Source of the DNA: an uncultured Lachnospiraceae bacterium
Lineage (GTDB): Bacteria > Bacillota > Clostridia > Lachnospirales > Lachnospiraceae
Reading direction: 5' to 3'
Assembly: GCA_934402515.1 (NCBI GenBank)
Contig: CAKRTZ010000001.1
Span: forward strand, 45,657-109,656
DNA: 64,000 bases
This document shows, one piece after another, positions 42,568-51,564 of this stretch (positions are counted from its first letter, which is position 1; each line of letters begins with the position of its first letter). A model generated the notes under the pieces. The model was not told the DNA's origin, made no database searches, and worked only from the letters and a program-made list of their open reading frames with translations. The position numbers were made by a program, and so were the translations under genes.

Positions 42568-43271
42568 TCTTCGTTTCCTCCCTCATGGTCATACTTCGTG
42601 TCAGATTCCACCTTGCCGTCCTTAATCATAATGCGACGGGGTGCCTGTTTTGCAATATCATTGTCATGGGTAATGATGATTACCGTACGCCCTTCCTTAT
42701 GTAAATCTTTCAAAATCTGCATAATTTCCTCTGTAGATGTGGAATCCAGGTTTCCGGTAGGTTCATCTGCAAGGATAATGGGCGGCGCCTGTGCGATGGC
42801 TCTTGCGATTGCCACACGCTGCTGCTGGCCGCCGGACATCTGGGCTGGTCTGTGATCCATTCGATGTCCCAACCCAACTTTTTCCAGGGCATTCACTGCC
42901 AGTTCTTCCCGCTTTGCCTTGGGAACTTTGCGGTAAATCAAGGGCAGTTCCACATTTTCCAAGGCGGTCAGATTCTGAATCAGATTGAATCCTTGAAAAA
43001 TAAACCCGATTTCCTTATTTCGGATATCGGATAACTCGTCATCACTCAGATCTGAAACATCCTTTCCGTGAAGACGGTAGGTTCCCGATGTGGGTACATC
43101 CAGGCATCCTAACATATTCATTAAGGTGGATTTACCGGAACCGGAATGACCGATGATCGCCACAAACTCCTGATCCTCAATCTCCAGATTGACATGATCC
43201 AAAGCTCTGACTTCATTTTCACCAGGATTGTAGATCTTACTCAGATCCTCAATCTGTACCAATGCACTCAT
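42564..43271 (-). CDS. ABC transporter ATPase, MacB/LolD type
   Basis: This 235-residue ATPase has Walker [16 protein letters not shown], a Q-loop in FIFQGFNL, the signature [16 protein letters not shown] and Walker [12 protein letters not shown]. The ATG at 43271 is preferred because AAAGGA lies nine bases upstream. An in-frame ATG at 43298 lacks such a site and would add nine residues. It is the first gene of the exporter operon. Confidence 0.94.
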   Translation of the reverse strand: MSALVQIEDLSKIYNPGENEVRALDHVNLEIEDQEFVAIIGHSGSGKSTLMNMLGCLDVPTSGTYRLHGKDVSDLSDDELSDIRNKEIGFIFQGFNLIQNLTALENVELPLIYRKVPKAKREELAVNALEKVGLGHRMDHRPAQMSGGQQQRVAIARAIAQAPPIILADEPTGNLDSTSTEEIMQILKDLHKEGRTVIIITHDNDIAKQAPRRIMIKDGKVESDTKYDHEGGNEE

Positions 43272-43302
43272 AACATTTATTCCTTTCCACTGTATCATTT
43301 TA

Positions 43303-43352
43303 TTACTGTATTAGACAATTAGTACAATAATACGTTTTCTATTTCTTGTCAA
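43303..43352 (-). promoter_or_regulatory. Promoter with overlapping operator for the export operon
   Basis: On the minus strand TTGACA (43347-43352) and TATTGT (43324-43329) have a 17-bp spacer. An imperfect inverted repeat, TTACTGTATTA (43303-43313) and TAGTACAATAA (43320-43330), with a 6-bp centre covers the -10, matching 9 of 11 positions. Such sites bind GntR (YtrA-type) or TetR repressors; no regulator gene is adjacent. Confidence 0.55.
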
Positions 43353-43442
43353 TACTTTATTTATAAACGACAGAGTAACTGATTTTTCTTCACGGCAGAT
43401 GAATTTCCGATTAAAAAAAGATTAAACTGATATTTATGAACT

Positions 43443-43473
43443 AAAAAAACCGCCGTGCATCATGCACAGCGGT
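43443..43473 (-). terminator. Rho-independent terminator of nrdR
   Basis: ACCGC-GTGCAT and ATGCAC-GCGGT (43449-43473) form a stem with one C-A mismatch, followed on the minus strand by seven Ts. Confidence 0.85.
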
Positions 43474-43487
43474 TCGGTTTCTTGACT

Positions 43488-43940
43488 CTACTTGTCCAGT
43501 ACTCTTTTCAGTTCGTCCATAAAAGTATTGATATCTTTAAATTCACGGTAAACGGAGGCAAATCGGATATAGGCAACCTCCTCCAGATTCTTGAGTTTGT
43601 TCATTACAAGTTCTCCGATCACCTGACTGGGGATTTCCTTTTCCTCACGATTGAAAATTTCCGTCTCCACCTCATCAATCAGCTGATTGATCTGATTTAC
43701 ACTGATGGGACGTTTATGACAGGCGCGAAGCACCCCTGCCTCGATCTTTGAACGATCGTAGGGTTCACGGTTATTGTCCTTTTTAATCACGATAAGCGGA
43801 ATCGTTTCAATCTTTTCATAGGTCGTGAATCGTTTATTACACTCATCGCACACTCTTCTCCTGCGGATGGAATTATTTTCCTCAGCAGGTCTCGAATCAA
43901 TTACACGGGTATTTTCATGGCCGCAAAAAGGACATTTCAT
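43488..43940 (-). CDS. nrdR: Transcriptional repressor NrdR
   Basis: This 150-residue repressor of ribonucleotide reductase genes has an N-terminal zinc ribbon with CPFCGHENTRVIDSR and, 28 residues after the first Cys pair, CDECNKRF. The ATP-cone domain follows (PLIVIKKDNNREPYDRSKIEAGV) and senses ATP/dATP. It is a single gene between its promoter and a terminator. Confidence 0.96.
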   Translation of the reverse strand: MKCPFCGHENTRVIDSRPAEENNSIRRRRVCDECNKRFTTYEKIETIPLIVIKKDNNREPYDRSKIEAGVLRACHKRPISVNQINQLIDEVETEIFNREEKEIPSQVIGELVMNKLKNLEEVAYIRFASVYREFKDINTFMDELKRVLDK

Positions 43941-43990
43941 AGAAAAGGCCTCCGATCATTTTATTGTACAACCTTATATTTCTGACCATA

Positions 43991-44019
43991 AGTATATGCT
44001 ATTTTTATTTTTATGTCAA
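43991..44019 (-). promoter_or_regulatory. Strong promoter of nrdR
   Basis: On the minus strand TTGACA (44014-44019) and TATACT (43991-43996) have a 17-bp spacer. A second TTGACA is present 13 bp upstream (44027-44032), overlapping the ymxH stop codon. Confidence 0.75.
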
Positions 44020-44028
44020 CTTTTTATG

Positions 44029-44316
44029 TCAACAGCAATGGTTTTTCTCCCGCTCCCGCCGCTTGCAGCGATCCGTACACCGGCTTCCTTTCAATTCCAC
44101 CAGAATCACATCCGGTCCAATCTGTCTGATATCACAGAAATCAATGGTGTATTCCACATCCGGTGCAAAAAAACAGCACCACTTTCCGCTTTTCGCCACC
44201 ATAAGCTTTAGAATCTGCCCACTGCACTCGTCCATCTCAAAATCCACTACCCTGCCCAGTCTCTGACAATCACACAGGTTAATCACTTCTTTACTGCAAA
44301 ACTCTGAATAAAGCAC
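44029..44316 (-). CDS. ymxH: YlmC/YmxH-family sporulation protein (PRC-barrel)
   Basis: This 95-residue protein reads LYSEFCSKEVINLCDCQRLGRVVDFE and FCDIRQIGPDVILVEL, the YlmC/YmxH pattern. It has a Cys/Arg-rich C-terminus. The GTG at 44316 is chosen: GGGAG lies eight bases upstream and the family begins M-[LR]-[LY]-SE. A GTG five codons earlier (44331) is in frame but less well supported. Homologues are linked with SigE/SigG genes in Clostridia and have roles in sporulation. Confidence 0.85.
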   Translation of the reverse strand: MLYSEFCSKEVINLCDCQRLGRVVDFEMDECSGQILKLMVAKSGKWCCFFAPDVEYTIDFCDIRQIGPDVILVELKGSRCTDRCKRREREKNHCC

Positions 44317-44389
44317 CCTGGATTCTCCCACCTGTTCTTATGATTATTCTATGCAGGCTCTTTTCCCTTTGACAAAACTCTTTTTCATT

Positions 44390-44419
44390 GAATAAATCCA
44401 TGTACCTTCGGTCATGCTA
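44390..44419 (+). promoter_or_regulatory. Probable forespore sigma (SigF/SigG-type) promoter of sigG
   Basis: GAATA (44390-44394) and CATGCTA (44413-44419) match the SigG-type -35 (GMATR) and -10 (CATNMTA). The 18-bp spacer is longer than the usual 15. A vegetative TTGACA (44369-44374) without a good -10 also lies nearby. Confidence 0.4.
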
Positions 44420-44451
44420 AATACAAACAACTGGAAAGAAGAGGAATCTGT

Positions 44452-45231
44452 ATGGCATCTTATAAAGTCGAAATCTGCGGAGTGAACACCTCCAAGCTTC
44501 CTCTACTGAAGAACGCCGAAAAGGAAGAGTTATTTACACGCATCCAACAGGGGGATACCCAGGCCCGTGAAAAATATATTGAAGGAAATCTTCGTCTGGT
44601 GCTGAGCGTCATCAAACGGTTTTCCTCCTCCGGTGAAAATGTGGACGATCTGTTTCAAATCGGCTGTATCGGTCTCATCAAAGCCATTGATAATTTTGAC
44701 TCCTCCCTGAATGTGCGGTTCAGTACCTATGCTGTACCTATGATTATCGGAGAAATCCGCCGTTTTCTGAGAGATTCCAGTCCCATCCGTGTCTCCCGCT
44801 CCATCAAGGATACCGCCTACAAGGCTATTTATACCCGCGAAAATCTGACTCGAAAGAATCTCAAAGAGCCCACTCTGGAGGAAATCGCCTCAGAAGTCTC
44901 CATCAGTAAGGAAGAGATCCTCTATGCCCTGGATGCCATCCAGAATCCCTTAAGTCTCTACGAACCGGTCTTTACCGACGGCGGCGATACCCTCTATGTC
45001 ATGGATCAAGTCAGCGACAAAAAAAATAAGGAAGAAACCTGGGTGGAACACCTCTCTCTCAACGATGCTATGGGCAAACTTTCCCAGAGGGAATGTGAAA
45101 TCATCTCCCTACGATTTTTCGAGGGAAAAACCCAGATGGAAGTAGCCCAGCTTGTGGGAATCAGTCAGGCACAGGTAAGCCGTCTGGAAAAAAATGCGTT
45201 GAAAACCATGCGCAACTACCTGACCTGCTGA
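44452..45231 (+). CDS. sigG: RNA polymerase sporulation sigma factor SigG
   Basis: This 259-residue late forespore sigma factor begins MASYKVEICGVNTSKLPLL, the SigG anti-sigma-interaction segment. Region 2 has REKYIEGNLRLVLSVIKRF and DDLFQIGCIGLIKAIDNFD. Region 3 has LKEPTLEEIASEVSISKEEIL. The region 4 helix-turn-helix is MEVAQLVGISQAQVSRLEK. The ATG is preceded by AGAGGA. It is on the opposite strand to sigE, tail to tail with 11 bases between the stops. Confidence 0.96.
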   Translation: MASYKVEICGVNTSKLPLLKNAEKEELFTRIQQGDTQAREKYIEGNLRLVLSVIKRFSSSGENVDDLFQIGCIGLIKAIDNFDSSLNVRFSTYAVPMIIGEIRRFLRDSSPIRVSRSIKDTAYKAIYTRENLTRKNLKEPTLEEIASEVSISKEEILYALDAIQNPLSLYEPVFTDGGDTLYVMDQVSDKKNKEETWVEHLSLNDAMGKLSQRECEIISLRFFEGKTQMEVAQLVGISQAQVSRLEKNALKTMRNYLTC

Positions 45232-45242
45232 TCTTTTCCTCC

Positions 45243-45992
45243 TCATACTTCCTTGGAGATTTCCCTGCGAAGCTGTTTCATGATTTTTTTCTCCAATCTG
45301 GAAATATAAGACTGGGAGATTCCTATGTATTCCGCCACCTCTTTCTGCGTCATTTCTTTCCCATCGGGCGTTCCCAACCCGAATCGCAGATTGATGATGG
45401 TCTGCTCTCTGGGTGATAACTTTCGAATTGCTTTTTTCAAAAGTTTACGCTCCACCTGATTTTCCAGATCCCGGTAAATAACATCCTCATCTGTTCCCAG
45501 GATATCTGACAGCAGCAGTTCATTTCCATCCCAGTCCACATTGAGAGGTTCATCTATAGATACCTCCAGTTTGGTCTTGGAGTTATGGCGCAAATACATG
45601 AGGATTTCATTCTCAATACACCTGGATGCATAGGTTGCAAGTTTAATATTCTTCTCCGGATTGTAGGTATTAATGGATTTGATGAGCCCTATGGTTCCAA
45701 TGGAAATCAAATCCTCCACGCCCACGCCGGTATTGTCAAATTTTTTGGCAATGTACACTACCAACCGTAAATTGTGTTCTATAAGGATTGCCTTTGCCCC
45801 CTCCTTTTTTTCCGTTCCCAACCCACGAATCATTTCGTTCTCCCGCTCAGTGGGCAGTGGAGCCGGCAGAATATCACTGCCGCCTATGTAAAAAATATTG
45901 TCCTTCGGTTCCTTTTGCGCCCTCTTTATCGGTGTTTCCTTTCCCACCAGATAAAAGGGTATTCTATCCGATAAATCCATTCTACAAATCAT
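45243..45992 (-). CDS. sigE: RNA polymerase sporulation sigma factor SigE
   Basis: This 249-residue mother-cell sigma factor follows spoIIGA, which encodes its activating protease. The N-terminal pro-sequence precedes [18 protein letters not shown]. Region 2 reads [14 protein letters not shown] and [22 protein letters not shown]. The region 4 helix-turn-helix is [20 protein letters not shown]. The ATG at 45992 has AAAGGG six bases upstream. A longer frame to 46094 overlaps spoIIGA and has no such site. Confidence 0.95.
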   Translation of the reverse strand: MICRMDLSDRIPFYLVGKETPIKRAQKEPKDNIFYIGGSDILPAPLPTERENEMIRGLGTEKKEGAKAILIEHNLRLVVYIAKKFDNTGVGVEDLISIGTIGLIKSINTYNPEKNIKLATYASRCIENEILMYLRHNSKTKLEVSIDEPLNVDWDGNELLLSDILGTDEDVIYRDLENQVERKLLKKAIRKLSPREQTIINLRFGLGTPDGKEMTQKEVAEYIGISQSYISRLEKKIMKQLRREISKEV

Positions 45993-46011
45993 ACAAATCC
46001 CTTTCCCCTTT

Positions 46012-46806
46012 TTATTCCAAAATTTCCGGATGCAGCAGAAGCTGAAACCTGTTGCTGTGGTCAAGTTCCCGATCAGAAAAAGCGACCAGGGCATCCGTCA
46101 CACATTTCGTTTCCCCTTCTGTGTAAACCCAAAGTTTCTCCACCCTCGCTGCATAAAAAATTCCCTGTTCTGTCCCTACGGTCCGATAAGGAATGACCAT
46201 GAGCTGCTGTGGCTGCATTTTTTCCTGAATTTCCTGGGACAGCGCTGCATTCAGCACACTCACCGGCTTTCCCAGGACAGGATCCCGAAGCCCGTTCCCG
46301 GTATCCAGAAAGCCTGTCATCTCCCAGCGTTTTCCACTCAATTCCAGCGTCACAGGATAGACTTTCTGTTTTCTCCGCCGGCTCATGCGACGGCAGATCC
46401 CTCTTCCTGTCAACACAAATCCCAATGCAATCAACAGACTTCCTGACAATGCGTATCTGTCAAAGAAAGCAGGAACTCTTTTTCTTAAGAGCAGCAGCCC
46501 GCCTCCCAGAGCACAACTGTATCCGTATAGCGTAAGCAGACTATCCAGAAAGAGTCCGGGATTTCCGTAGCCAAACGCTCCCAATGTCATTCCCACACTC
46601 AAAATTCCAAATCCCCACAGGTTTTTCAGCCGGATACTCCCCGTATAAAGTAAAAGCAGACAATATCCTGTGGCGGCAGCCGTTGCGGATAAGAGAAGCC
46701 TGGTGCGTGTGGCAGTACGCCCCAGAGTCCATTTGACCGCCAAAAGCAGAAGCAGATCCAAACTGAAATTCAGGAAAAAGAGGCGATCCAGGTAAATTTC
46801 ATACAC
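46012..46806 (-). CDS. spoIIGA: Sigma-E processing peptidase SpoIIGA
   Basis: This 264-residue membrane aspartic protease cleaves pro-SigE. The N-terminal half holds five or so hydrophobic helices. The catalytic DTG is in [20 protein letters not shown] (about residue 164 onward), a retroviral-type protease motif. The GTG at 46806 is chosen because AAGGAGG lies eight bases upstream and the family start is [11 protein letters not shown]. An ATG eleven codons earlier is in frame but lies within the promoter's -10 region. Confidence 0.9.
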   Translation of the reverse strand: MYEIYLDRLFFLNFSLDLLLLLAVKWTLGRTATRTRLLLSATAAATGYCLLLLYTGSIRLKNLWGFGILSVGMTLGAFGYGNPGLFLDSLLTLYGYSCALGGGLLLLRKRVPAFFDRYALSGSLLIALGFVLTGRGICRRMSRRRKQKVYPVTLELSGKRWEMTGFLDTGNGLRDPVLGKPVSVLNAALSQEIQEKMQPQQLMVIPYRTVGTEQGIFYAARVEKLWVYTEGETKCVTDALVAFSDRELDHSNRFQLLLHPEILE

Positions 46807-46837
46807 AAAAATAACCTCCTTGCTCCCAACGCTCTCC

Positions 46838-46870
46838 ATTATACGTGGGGAATTTTACGGATTTTGTCAA
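46838..46870 (-). promoter_or_regulatory. spoIIG-type promoter with 21-bp spacer
   Basis: On the minus strand a perfect TTGACA (46865-46870) and a perfect TATAAT (46838-46843) are separated by 21 bp instead of 17. The -35 side reads TTTGACAAA, close to a Spo0A box (TGTCGAA) on the other strand. The B. subtilis spoIIG promoter has a comparable over-long spacer and depends on Spo0A-P. Confidence 0.7.
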
Positions 46871-46900
46871 AGAAGCAAAGGAAAAAACTTCCTTTTGTCC

Positions 46901-46941
46901 ACAAAAAAAGACGACATCCGCTTTTTTTCACGGATGTCGTC
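46901..46941 (-). terminator. Rho-independent terminator of ftsZ
   Basis: A perfect 11-bp stem (46910-46920 and 46931-46941) with a 10-base loop is followed on the minus strand by seven Ts. It separates ftsZ from the spoIIG promoter region. Confidence 0.9.
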
Positions 46942-46954
46942 CCTAAAATTTTAA

Positions 46955-48154
46955 TTATTTTTTCTGTAAGAAAGAAGGAATATTTAATGTCTTGGCTTCC
47001 ACGGAAGAGTGGATGTCTGTGGGTCTCTTAATTCCCTGTACCCCAGGTGCAGGAGCACTTCCCTGCTGTGGAACAGCAGGTGTCACAACACCCGGACGGC
47101 TTGTCCCCGGCGTGTTGGAAATATGAGTTGCCGGTGTCTTAAAGGCAAAGCTGTTATTTAATCTGGTCTGAGATCCATTCGCAGCCTCCCCCAGGCCGGT
47201 TGCAATCACTGTAATATTACAGGTATCTCCCTGCGTTGCATCATACATTGCACCGAAGATAATGTTTACATCATCGCCAGCCAGTTCCTGTACATAGCTT
47301 ACCGCATCGGAAGCATCTGCCAGGGAAATATCTCCGGAAACATTGATAATCACGTGGGTAGCACCACTGATCGTAGTCTCCAGCAGCGGGCTCTCCACTG
47401 CCATCTTGACAGCTTCTGCGGCTTTATCATCCCCTTTACCGGTGCCGATACCGATATGTGCTATACCCTTGTCTTTCATAACGGTCTGCACATCTGCAAA
47501 GTCCAGATTAATAATTGCAGGTACATTGATCAGATCGGTAATACCCTGTACTGCCTGTTGCAGTACCTCATCTGCCTTCTTCAATGCATCCGGCATGGTG
47601 GTGCGTCTGTCCACAATCTCCAGTAATTTATCATTGGGAATAACAATCAGTGTATCCACATTGTTTTTAATCTTCTCAATACCGGCAATGGCATTGACCA
47701 TACGCACTTTCGCCTCAAAACGGAAAGGCTTGGTCACAACTCCTACCGTAAGAATTCCCATATCCTTTGCGATTCTTGCAACCACGGGAGCTGCTCCGGT
47801 TCCGGTTCCGCCACCCATACCACAGGTGACAAATACCATGTCTGCTCCTTTCAGAGCTGCGGTGATCTCCTCTGCACTCTCCTCGGCAGCTTTCTCACCA
47901 ATCTCCGGTTTCGCACCGGCACCCAGACCTTTGGTGAGTTTCTCACCAATCTGTAACAATGTGGGAGCCTTACACAGCTGTAATGCCTGTTTATCAGTGT
48001 TCACTCCGATAAACTCCACTCCATCGATATTTTCTTCAATCATTCTATTTACAGCATTGTTGCCGGCTCCGCCTACGCCAACTACGATAATCTTTGCAGC
48101 AGATTCAGCATCATTCGTCTTAATCTCAAGCAAGGGTTGTTCCTCCTCTTTCAC
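46955..48154 (-). CDS. ftsZ: Cell division protein FtsZ
   Basis: This 399-residue tubulin-like GTPase forms the division ring. The nucleotide-binding [12 protein letters not shown] (about residues 28-39), the tubulin signature [13 protein letters not shown] (about 113-125) and NLDFADV (T7 loop) are present. A Pro/Thr/Gly-rich linker leads to the C-terminal [10 protein letters not shown] peptide that binds partners. Two starts are possible: GTG at 48154 with AGGAG, and TTG at 48133 with AGGAGG; the latter gives the short MLEIKTND start common in related species. Confidence 0.96.
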   Translation of the reverse strand: MKEEEQPLLEIKTNDAESAAKIIVVGVGGAGNNAVNRMIEENIDGVEFIGVNTDKQALQLCKAPTLLQIGEKLTKGLGAGAKPEIGEKAAEESAEEITAALKGADMVFVTCGMGGGTGTGAAPVVARIAKDMGILTVGVVTKPFRFEAKVRMVNAIAGIEKIKNNVDTLIVIPNDKLLEIVDRRTTMPDALKKADEVLQQAVQGITDLINVPAIINLDFADVQTVMKDKGIAHIGIGTGKGDDKAAEAVKMAVESPLLETTISGATHVIINVSGDISLADASDAVSYVQELAGDDVNIIFGAMYDATQGDTCNITVIATGLGEAANGSQTRLNNSFAFKTPATHISNTPGTSRPGVVTPAVPQQGSAPAPGVQGIKRPTDIHSSVEAKTLNIPSFLQKK

Positions 48155-48174
48155 CTCATAAACTCCTAAACACT

Positions 48175-48203
48175 ATCATATAATCATTTTGAAAATTTAT
48201 CAA
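48175..48203 (-). promoter_or_regulatory. Promoter of ftsZ
   Basis: On the minus strand TTGATA (48198-48203) and TATGAT (48175-48180) have a 17-bp spacer. It lies about 20 bases before the ribosome-binding region, so ftsZ has its own promoter apart from the upstream dcw genes. Confidence 0.65.
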
Positions 48204-48222
48204 TAAAAAGTTTCACAATGTT

Positions 48223-49038
48223 TCACGAATTTTCATCCACAGCCGTTTCCTCGGTTTGTGGTTCTGTTTCCGGCTCTACCTGAATATTTTCACGCTTGTC
48301 CGGTTCAAAGGTCACCGATCTGGTACTCTCATCATAATTTTCCAGTCGGAGCACTCCGCTCTCTCCGTTAAGCTTGTCCAGGTTTTGTGTCAAAAACATG
48401 AATTTATCATCCATATTTTCCCGATTACCAATATCGACCCGCACATCGCCGAAATAAATGGTCATGGCGCTATTGGTATCAAAATAAATGCGATCCGCTG
48501 ACAGATTATACTTTTTCAACATCTGTGTGGTGTCCAGGATCTGTGCAAATACATCGGTATTCTCCACCGGAAGCGGTTCATAAAGCACGACATGATCAAA
48601 GTCCAGTCCTGTCACAAGCGGGATACCTGCTGTCTGCTCTGTGGAAGCCTCCACCACCGTACCATCCTTGTCAAAATACATGTATCGTCCCAGATACTCC
48701 ACATATCCGGCAAGGGATTTTTCATATACCGTAATCCGGATGGTATCCGGTGCCAGCACCTGTACATCCATGGCGGACACAAAAGGAATGTTGTCCATTC
48801 CCTTCATTCGATACTTCATGGACAGGTACAGGGAGTTTCCGCTCAAACGGTCTCCCAGTACCATCTCCTTGATCTCATCCGCTGTATAGTGTACATTTCC
48901 GTCCACATACACGGTAGTGATGGTATAGGTTTTATCTACATAGACAAAAGCTGCCCCAAGGACAAAGAGCACAGCCAGAAGAATGATCCACTTCACATAG
49001 CCCCGTTTTTTTTCTGTCTTTCGTTTTCCTTTACTCAA
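48223..49038 (-). CDS. divIB: Cell division protein FtsQ/DivIB
   Basis: This 271-residue bitopic protein has a Lys/Arg-rich cytoplasmic tail, one helix (about residues 15-33), then the POTRA domain (TYTITTVYVDGNVHYTADEIKEMV) and a beta domain ending in a Glu/Thr-rich tail. It bridges the divisome with FtsL. The TTG start overlaps the end of murA by 8 bases. Confidence 0.87.
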   Translation of the reverse strand: MSKGKRKTEKKRGYVKWIILLAVLFVLGAAFVYVDKTYTITTVYVDGNVHYTADEIKEMVLGDRLSGNSLYLSMKYRMKGMDNIPFVSAMDVQVLAPDTIRITVYEKSLAGYVEYLGRYMYFDKDGTVVEASTEQTAGIPLVTGLDFDHVVLYEPLPVENTDVFAQILDTTQMLKKYNLSADRIYFDTNSAMTIYFGDVRVDIGNRENMDDKFMFLTQNLDKLNGESGVLRLENYDESTRSVTFEPDKRENIQVEPETEPQTEETAVDENS

Positions 49039-50344
49039 AACTGATTCTTGCCCCCAAATCTCTCAGGTCTCTACTGATATTTTCATATCCCCGCTCAATA
49101 AAATGTCTCCCACTTACTCTGGTTTCTCCATCTGCCATCAGGCCGGCCAGCACCAGAGCAGCTCCACCCCGGAGTTCTCTCGCCTCCACATCCTCGGCAT
49201 GAAATTTCTTTTTCCCTTTGATAATCGCCTGTGTTCCCTTTACAGAAATGTCCGCTCCCATGCGATTTAGTTCTTCCACAATCCGAAATCGGTTCTCAAA
49301 AACAGTTTCCCGCACTCTGCTTTCCCCCAAAGCCCTGCACAATACTACCAGAAGCTGTGACTGTAAATCCGTGGGGAATCCGGGATACACTGCTGTCTCG
49401 ATTTGTTGTGGTTTAATGTCTTTCGGAGCCTTCAGATAGATTCCGCGATGATCCCGTTCCAAATCTGCTCCCATATCTTCCAGAATCTGTAACGGCATGC
49501 CAAGATGCTCCGCCGGCGCATCCCGCAGATAGACTTCTCCGCCGGTGCCCATGCAGGCAAGCAGATAAGTTCCTGCCACAATCCGATCTGCCGGAATCGT
49601 GTATTCCAACTGCTTTTCTCCTGGGGAATACCTTCCCCCGCAGGGCTTCACCTGCAGTACTGCTCTGCCGCCTCCCTCACTCTGCCGGAAGATTTCACAT
49701 CCCAGTAACTGTAAATACTCACAGAGTGCCTCCACCTCCGGTTCTCTGGCCGCACCGTGCAAAATGGTTTCCCCCTCCGCACACACTGCTGCCAGCAATA
49801 CATTTTCTGTCACACCCACACTGGGAAACCGAAGCGAAATCTCTGCTCCATGAAGAGCCTTTGCCTTCGCACAAAAACCCTGCTTCCCCTGCTCAAACTC
49901 AGCCCCCATGGTTTCCAGTGCACTCAGGTGCATATCGATGGGGCGTTTACCGATGACACAGCCTCCGGGATAATCCATATAACAGGAACCGAATCTTCCA
50001 AGCAGCGCTCCCAATAAGGTAATAGTGGAACGCATGGAACTTTTCTGCTGTGCTGCCACCCCCTGGCTTCCCCCGGCTACCGGTGTAATTTCCGGCAGTT
50101 CTTTCGGCAGACCGGTGGTGTCAATGGACAGAGTGTCCTGTTCCCAGCGCATACGGCAGCCCATGGATTCCAATAAATGCTGCATCAGAAAGACATCCTT
50201 GATCCTGGGACAGCGATGCAGAACCGTCACGCCATCCGTCAGGATCGTGGCCGCCATAATAGGAAGTGCCGCGTTTTTCGATCCCTGGATCACGACTTCT
50301 CCGCTTAAAGGAATTCCTCCGGCAATACGAAAACAGTTCATCAT
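49031..50344 (-). CDS. murA: UDP-N-acetylglucosamine 1-carboxyvinyltransferase (MurA)
   Basis: This 437-residue enzyme transfers enolpyruvate from PEP to UDP-GlcNAc, the first committed step of peptidoglycan synthesis. The start GSKNAALPIMAATIL carries the conserved Lys-Asn. The catalytic Cys is in MDYPGGCVIGKRPIDMHL (about residue 130), so the fosfomycin-sensitive Cys is retained. Two adjacent ATG codons (50344, 50341) follow GAGG. It occupies the place where murG usually lies between ftsW and divIB. Confidence 0.93.
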   Translation of the reverse strand: MMNCFRIAGGIPLSGEVVIQGSKNAALPIMAATILTDGVTVLHRCPRIKDVFLMQHLLESMGCRMRWEQDTLSIDTTGLPKELPEITPVAGGSQGVAAQQKSSMRSTITLLGALLGRFGSCYMDYPGGCVIGKRPIDMHLSALETMGAEFEQGKQGFCAKAKALHGAEISLRFPSVGVTENVLLAAVCAEGETILHGAAREPEVEALCEYLQLLGCEIFRQSEGGGRAVLQVKPCGGRYSPGEKQLEYTIPADRIVAGTYLLACMGTGGEVYLRDAPAEHLGMPLQILEDMGADLERDHRGIYLKAPKDIKPQQIETAVYPGFPTDLQSQLLVVLCRALGESRVRETVFENRFRIVEELNRMGADISVKGTQAIIKGKKKFHAEDVEARELRGGAALVLAGLMADGETRVSGRHFIERGYENISRDLRDLGARISFE

Positions 50345-50405
50345 AAGGCCTCACAAAAATGCAAGCTTATGACATATTATGCAGTTTTGGCACGTCCCGT
50401 TCCTG

Positions 50406-51560
50406 TTAATAATCCCTAAGACGGATACTTCTCGCCACACTCATCACCAGGCCGATCTCAATGAGCAGGAACATGACGGAGGAACCACCATAACTAATAA
50501 AGGGCAGGGACACACCGGTATTGGGAATGGTGTTGGTAACAACGGCGATATTTAAAATCACCTGCACGGAAATATGTCCCATCACTCCTACCACCAGAAG
50601 TGCTCCGAAAAGATCCTGGGAATTGTTGGCAATAATCATCATGCGCCAGATTAAAATTACAAACAGTAAGATAACAGCAATCGCTCCCAAAAGACCCAGT
50701 TCTTCACAAATGATAGAGAAAATCATGTCATTCTGTGCTTCCGGGATAAACCCTAACTTCTGCATACTCTTTCCCAGACCCTTGCCAAAAATGCCGCCGG
50801 AACCGATGGCATACAAGGCCTGCAAAGTCTGGAATCCTTTTCCGGAAGCGTAAGCCTCTGGGTCAAGCCAGGCCAGAATACGCTCTCCACGGAAACCACC
50901 GGTTCCCGGATCAGAAGCATTGACAATCATTGCCACCACGGCTGCCGCTCCTGCAGCTCCCGCCAGTCCGATGAGGATAAACCGCTTATACTCCGGTGTC
51001 GCCACAAAGAGCATCAGGAAGGCAATGGCAAAGATAATAATGGCGCTACTCATGTTGGAAGTAATTTTCCACACCATGAGGCATACCGGCAGCGGAACGG
51101 CAAACATGGTCCAGAAACCCTTTGCCGTGCGGATTTTCGGTCCCATCTTACTGGCAAGTGTGGCCAGTACCAGAATCATGCAAAGTTTTGCCACCTCCGC
51201 AGGCTGTAAACTTAAAGGGCCTATGTAAATCCATCGTTTTGCACCGTTTCTCTCCACGCCGAAGGGAATGATGAGCAAAATGAGAAAGATGGATGCCAGA
51301 TAGCCCAGCATGGCAAACCGCTGCCAGATCTGGTAGGGAATGTGAGACACCACAAACATGGCGATGAGTCCCAGCACCGATGCCATCAACTGTTTTCTCA
51401 GATAGTAGGTTGGATCTCCACTGTCCAGATTTGCCTTGTAGGAACTGGTGGAATAGATCATGACCAGCCCAAAGCCCAGCAAAAATAATACCAGAAAGAC
51501 CAGACTGTAATCAAAGTAGTGTTCTGCTTTTTCTTCTCGTCTCCGATTTCTGTCAGCCAC
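50406..51560 (-). CDS. ftsW: Cell division SEDS glycosyltransferase FtsW/SpoVE
   Basis: This 384-residue, ten-helix membrane protein polymerises lipid II. Visible motifs are KRWIYIGPLSLQPAEVAKL (about residues 106-124), the catalytic-loop LDPEAYASGKGFQTLQALYAIGSGGIFG, and NTIPNTGVSLPFISYGGSSV near the C-terminus. The context, between murD and murA, fits FtsW or the sporulation-specific SpoVE. Confidence 0.93.
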   Translation of the reverse strand: MADRNRRREEKAEHYFDYSLVFLVLFLLGFGLVMIYSTSSYKANLDSGDPTYYLRKQLMASVLGLIAMFVVSHIPYQIWQRFAMLGYLASIFLILLIIPFGVERNGAKRWIYIGPLSLQPAEVAKLCMILVLATLASKMGPKIRTAKGFWTMFAVPLPVCLMVWKITSNMSSAIIIFAIAFLMLFVATPEYKRFILIGLAGAAGAAAVVAMIVNASDPGTGGFRGERILAWLDPEAYASGKGFQTLQALYAIGSGGIFGKGLGKSMQKLGFIPEAQNDMIFSIICEELGLLGAIAVILLFVILIWRMMIIANNSQDLFGALLVVGVMGHISVQVILNIAVVTNTIPNTGVSLPFISYGGSSVMFLLIEIGLVMSVARSIRLRDY

Positions 51561-51564
51561 TTAC

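Noticed and set aside
47343..48161. Plus-strand open frame of 272 codons opposite ftsZ
   Set aside because: Antisense to FtsZ; Ser/Ile/Pro-rich translation is the usual mirror of a Gly/Ala/Val-rich gene.
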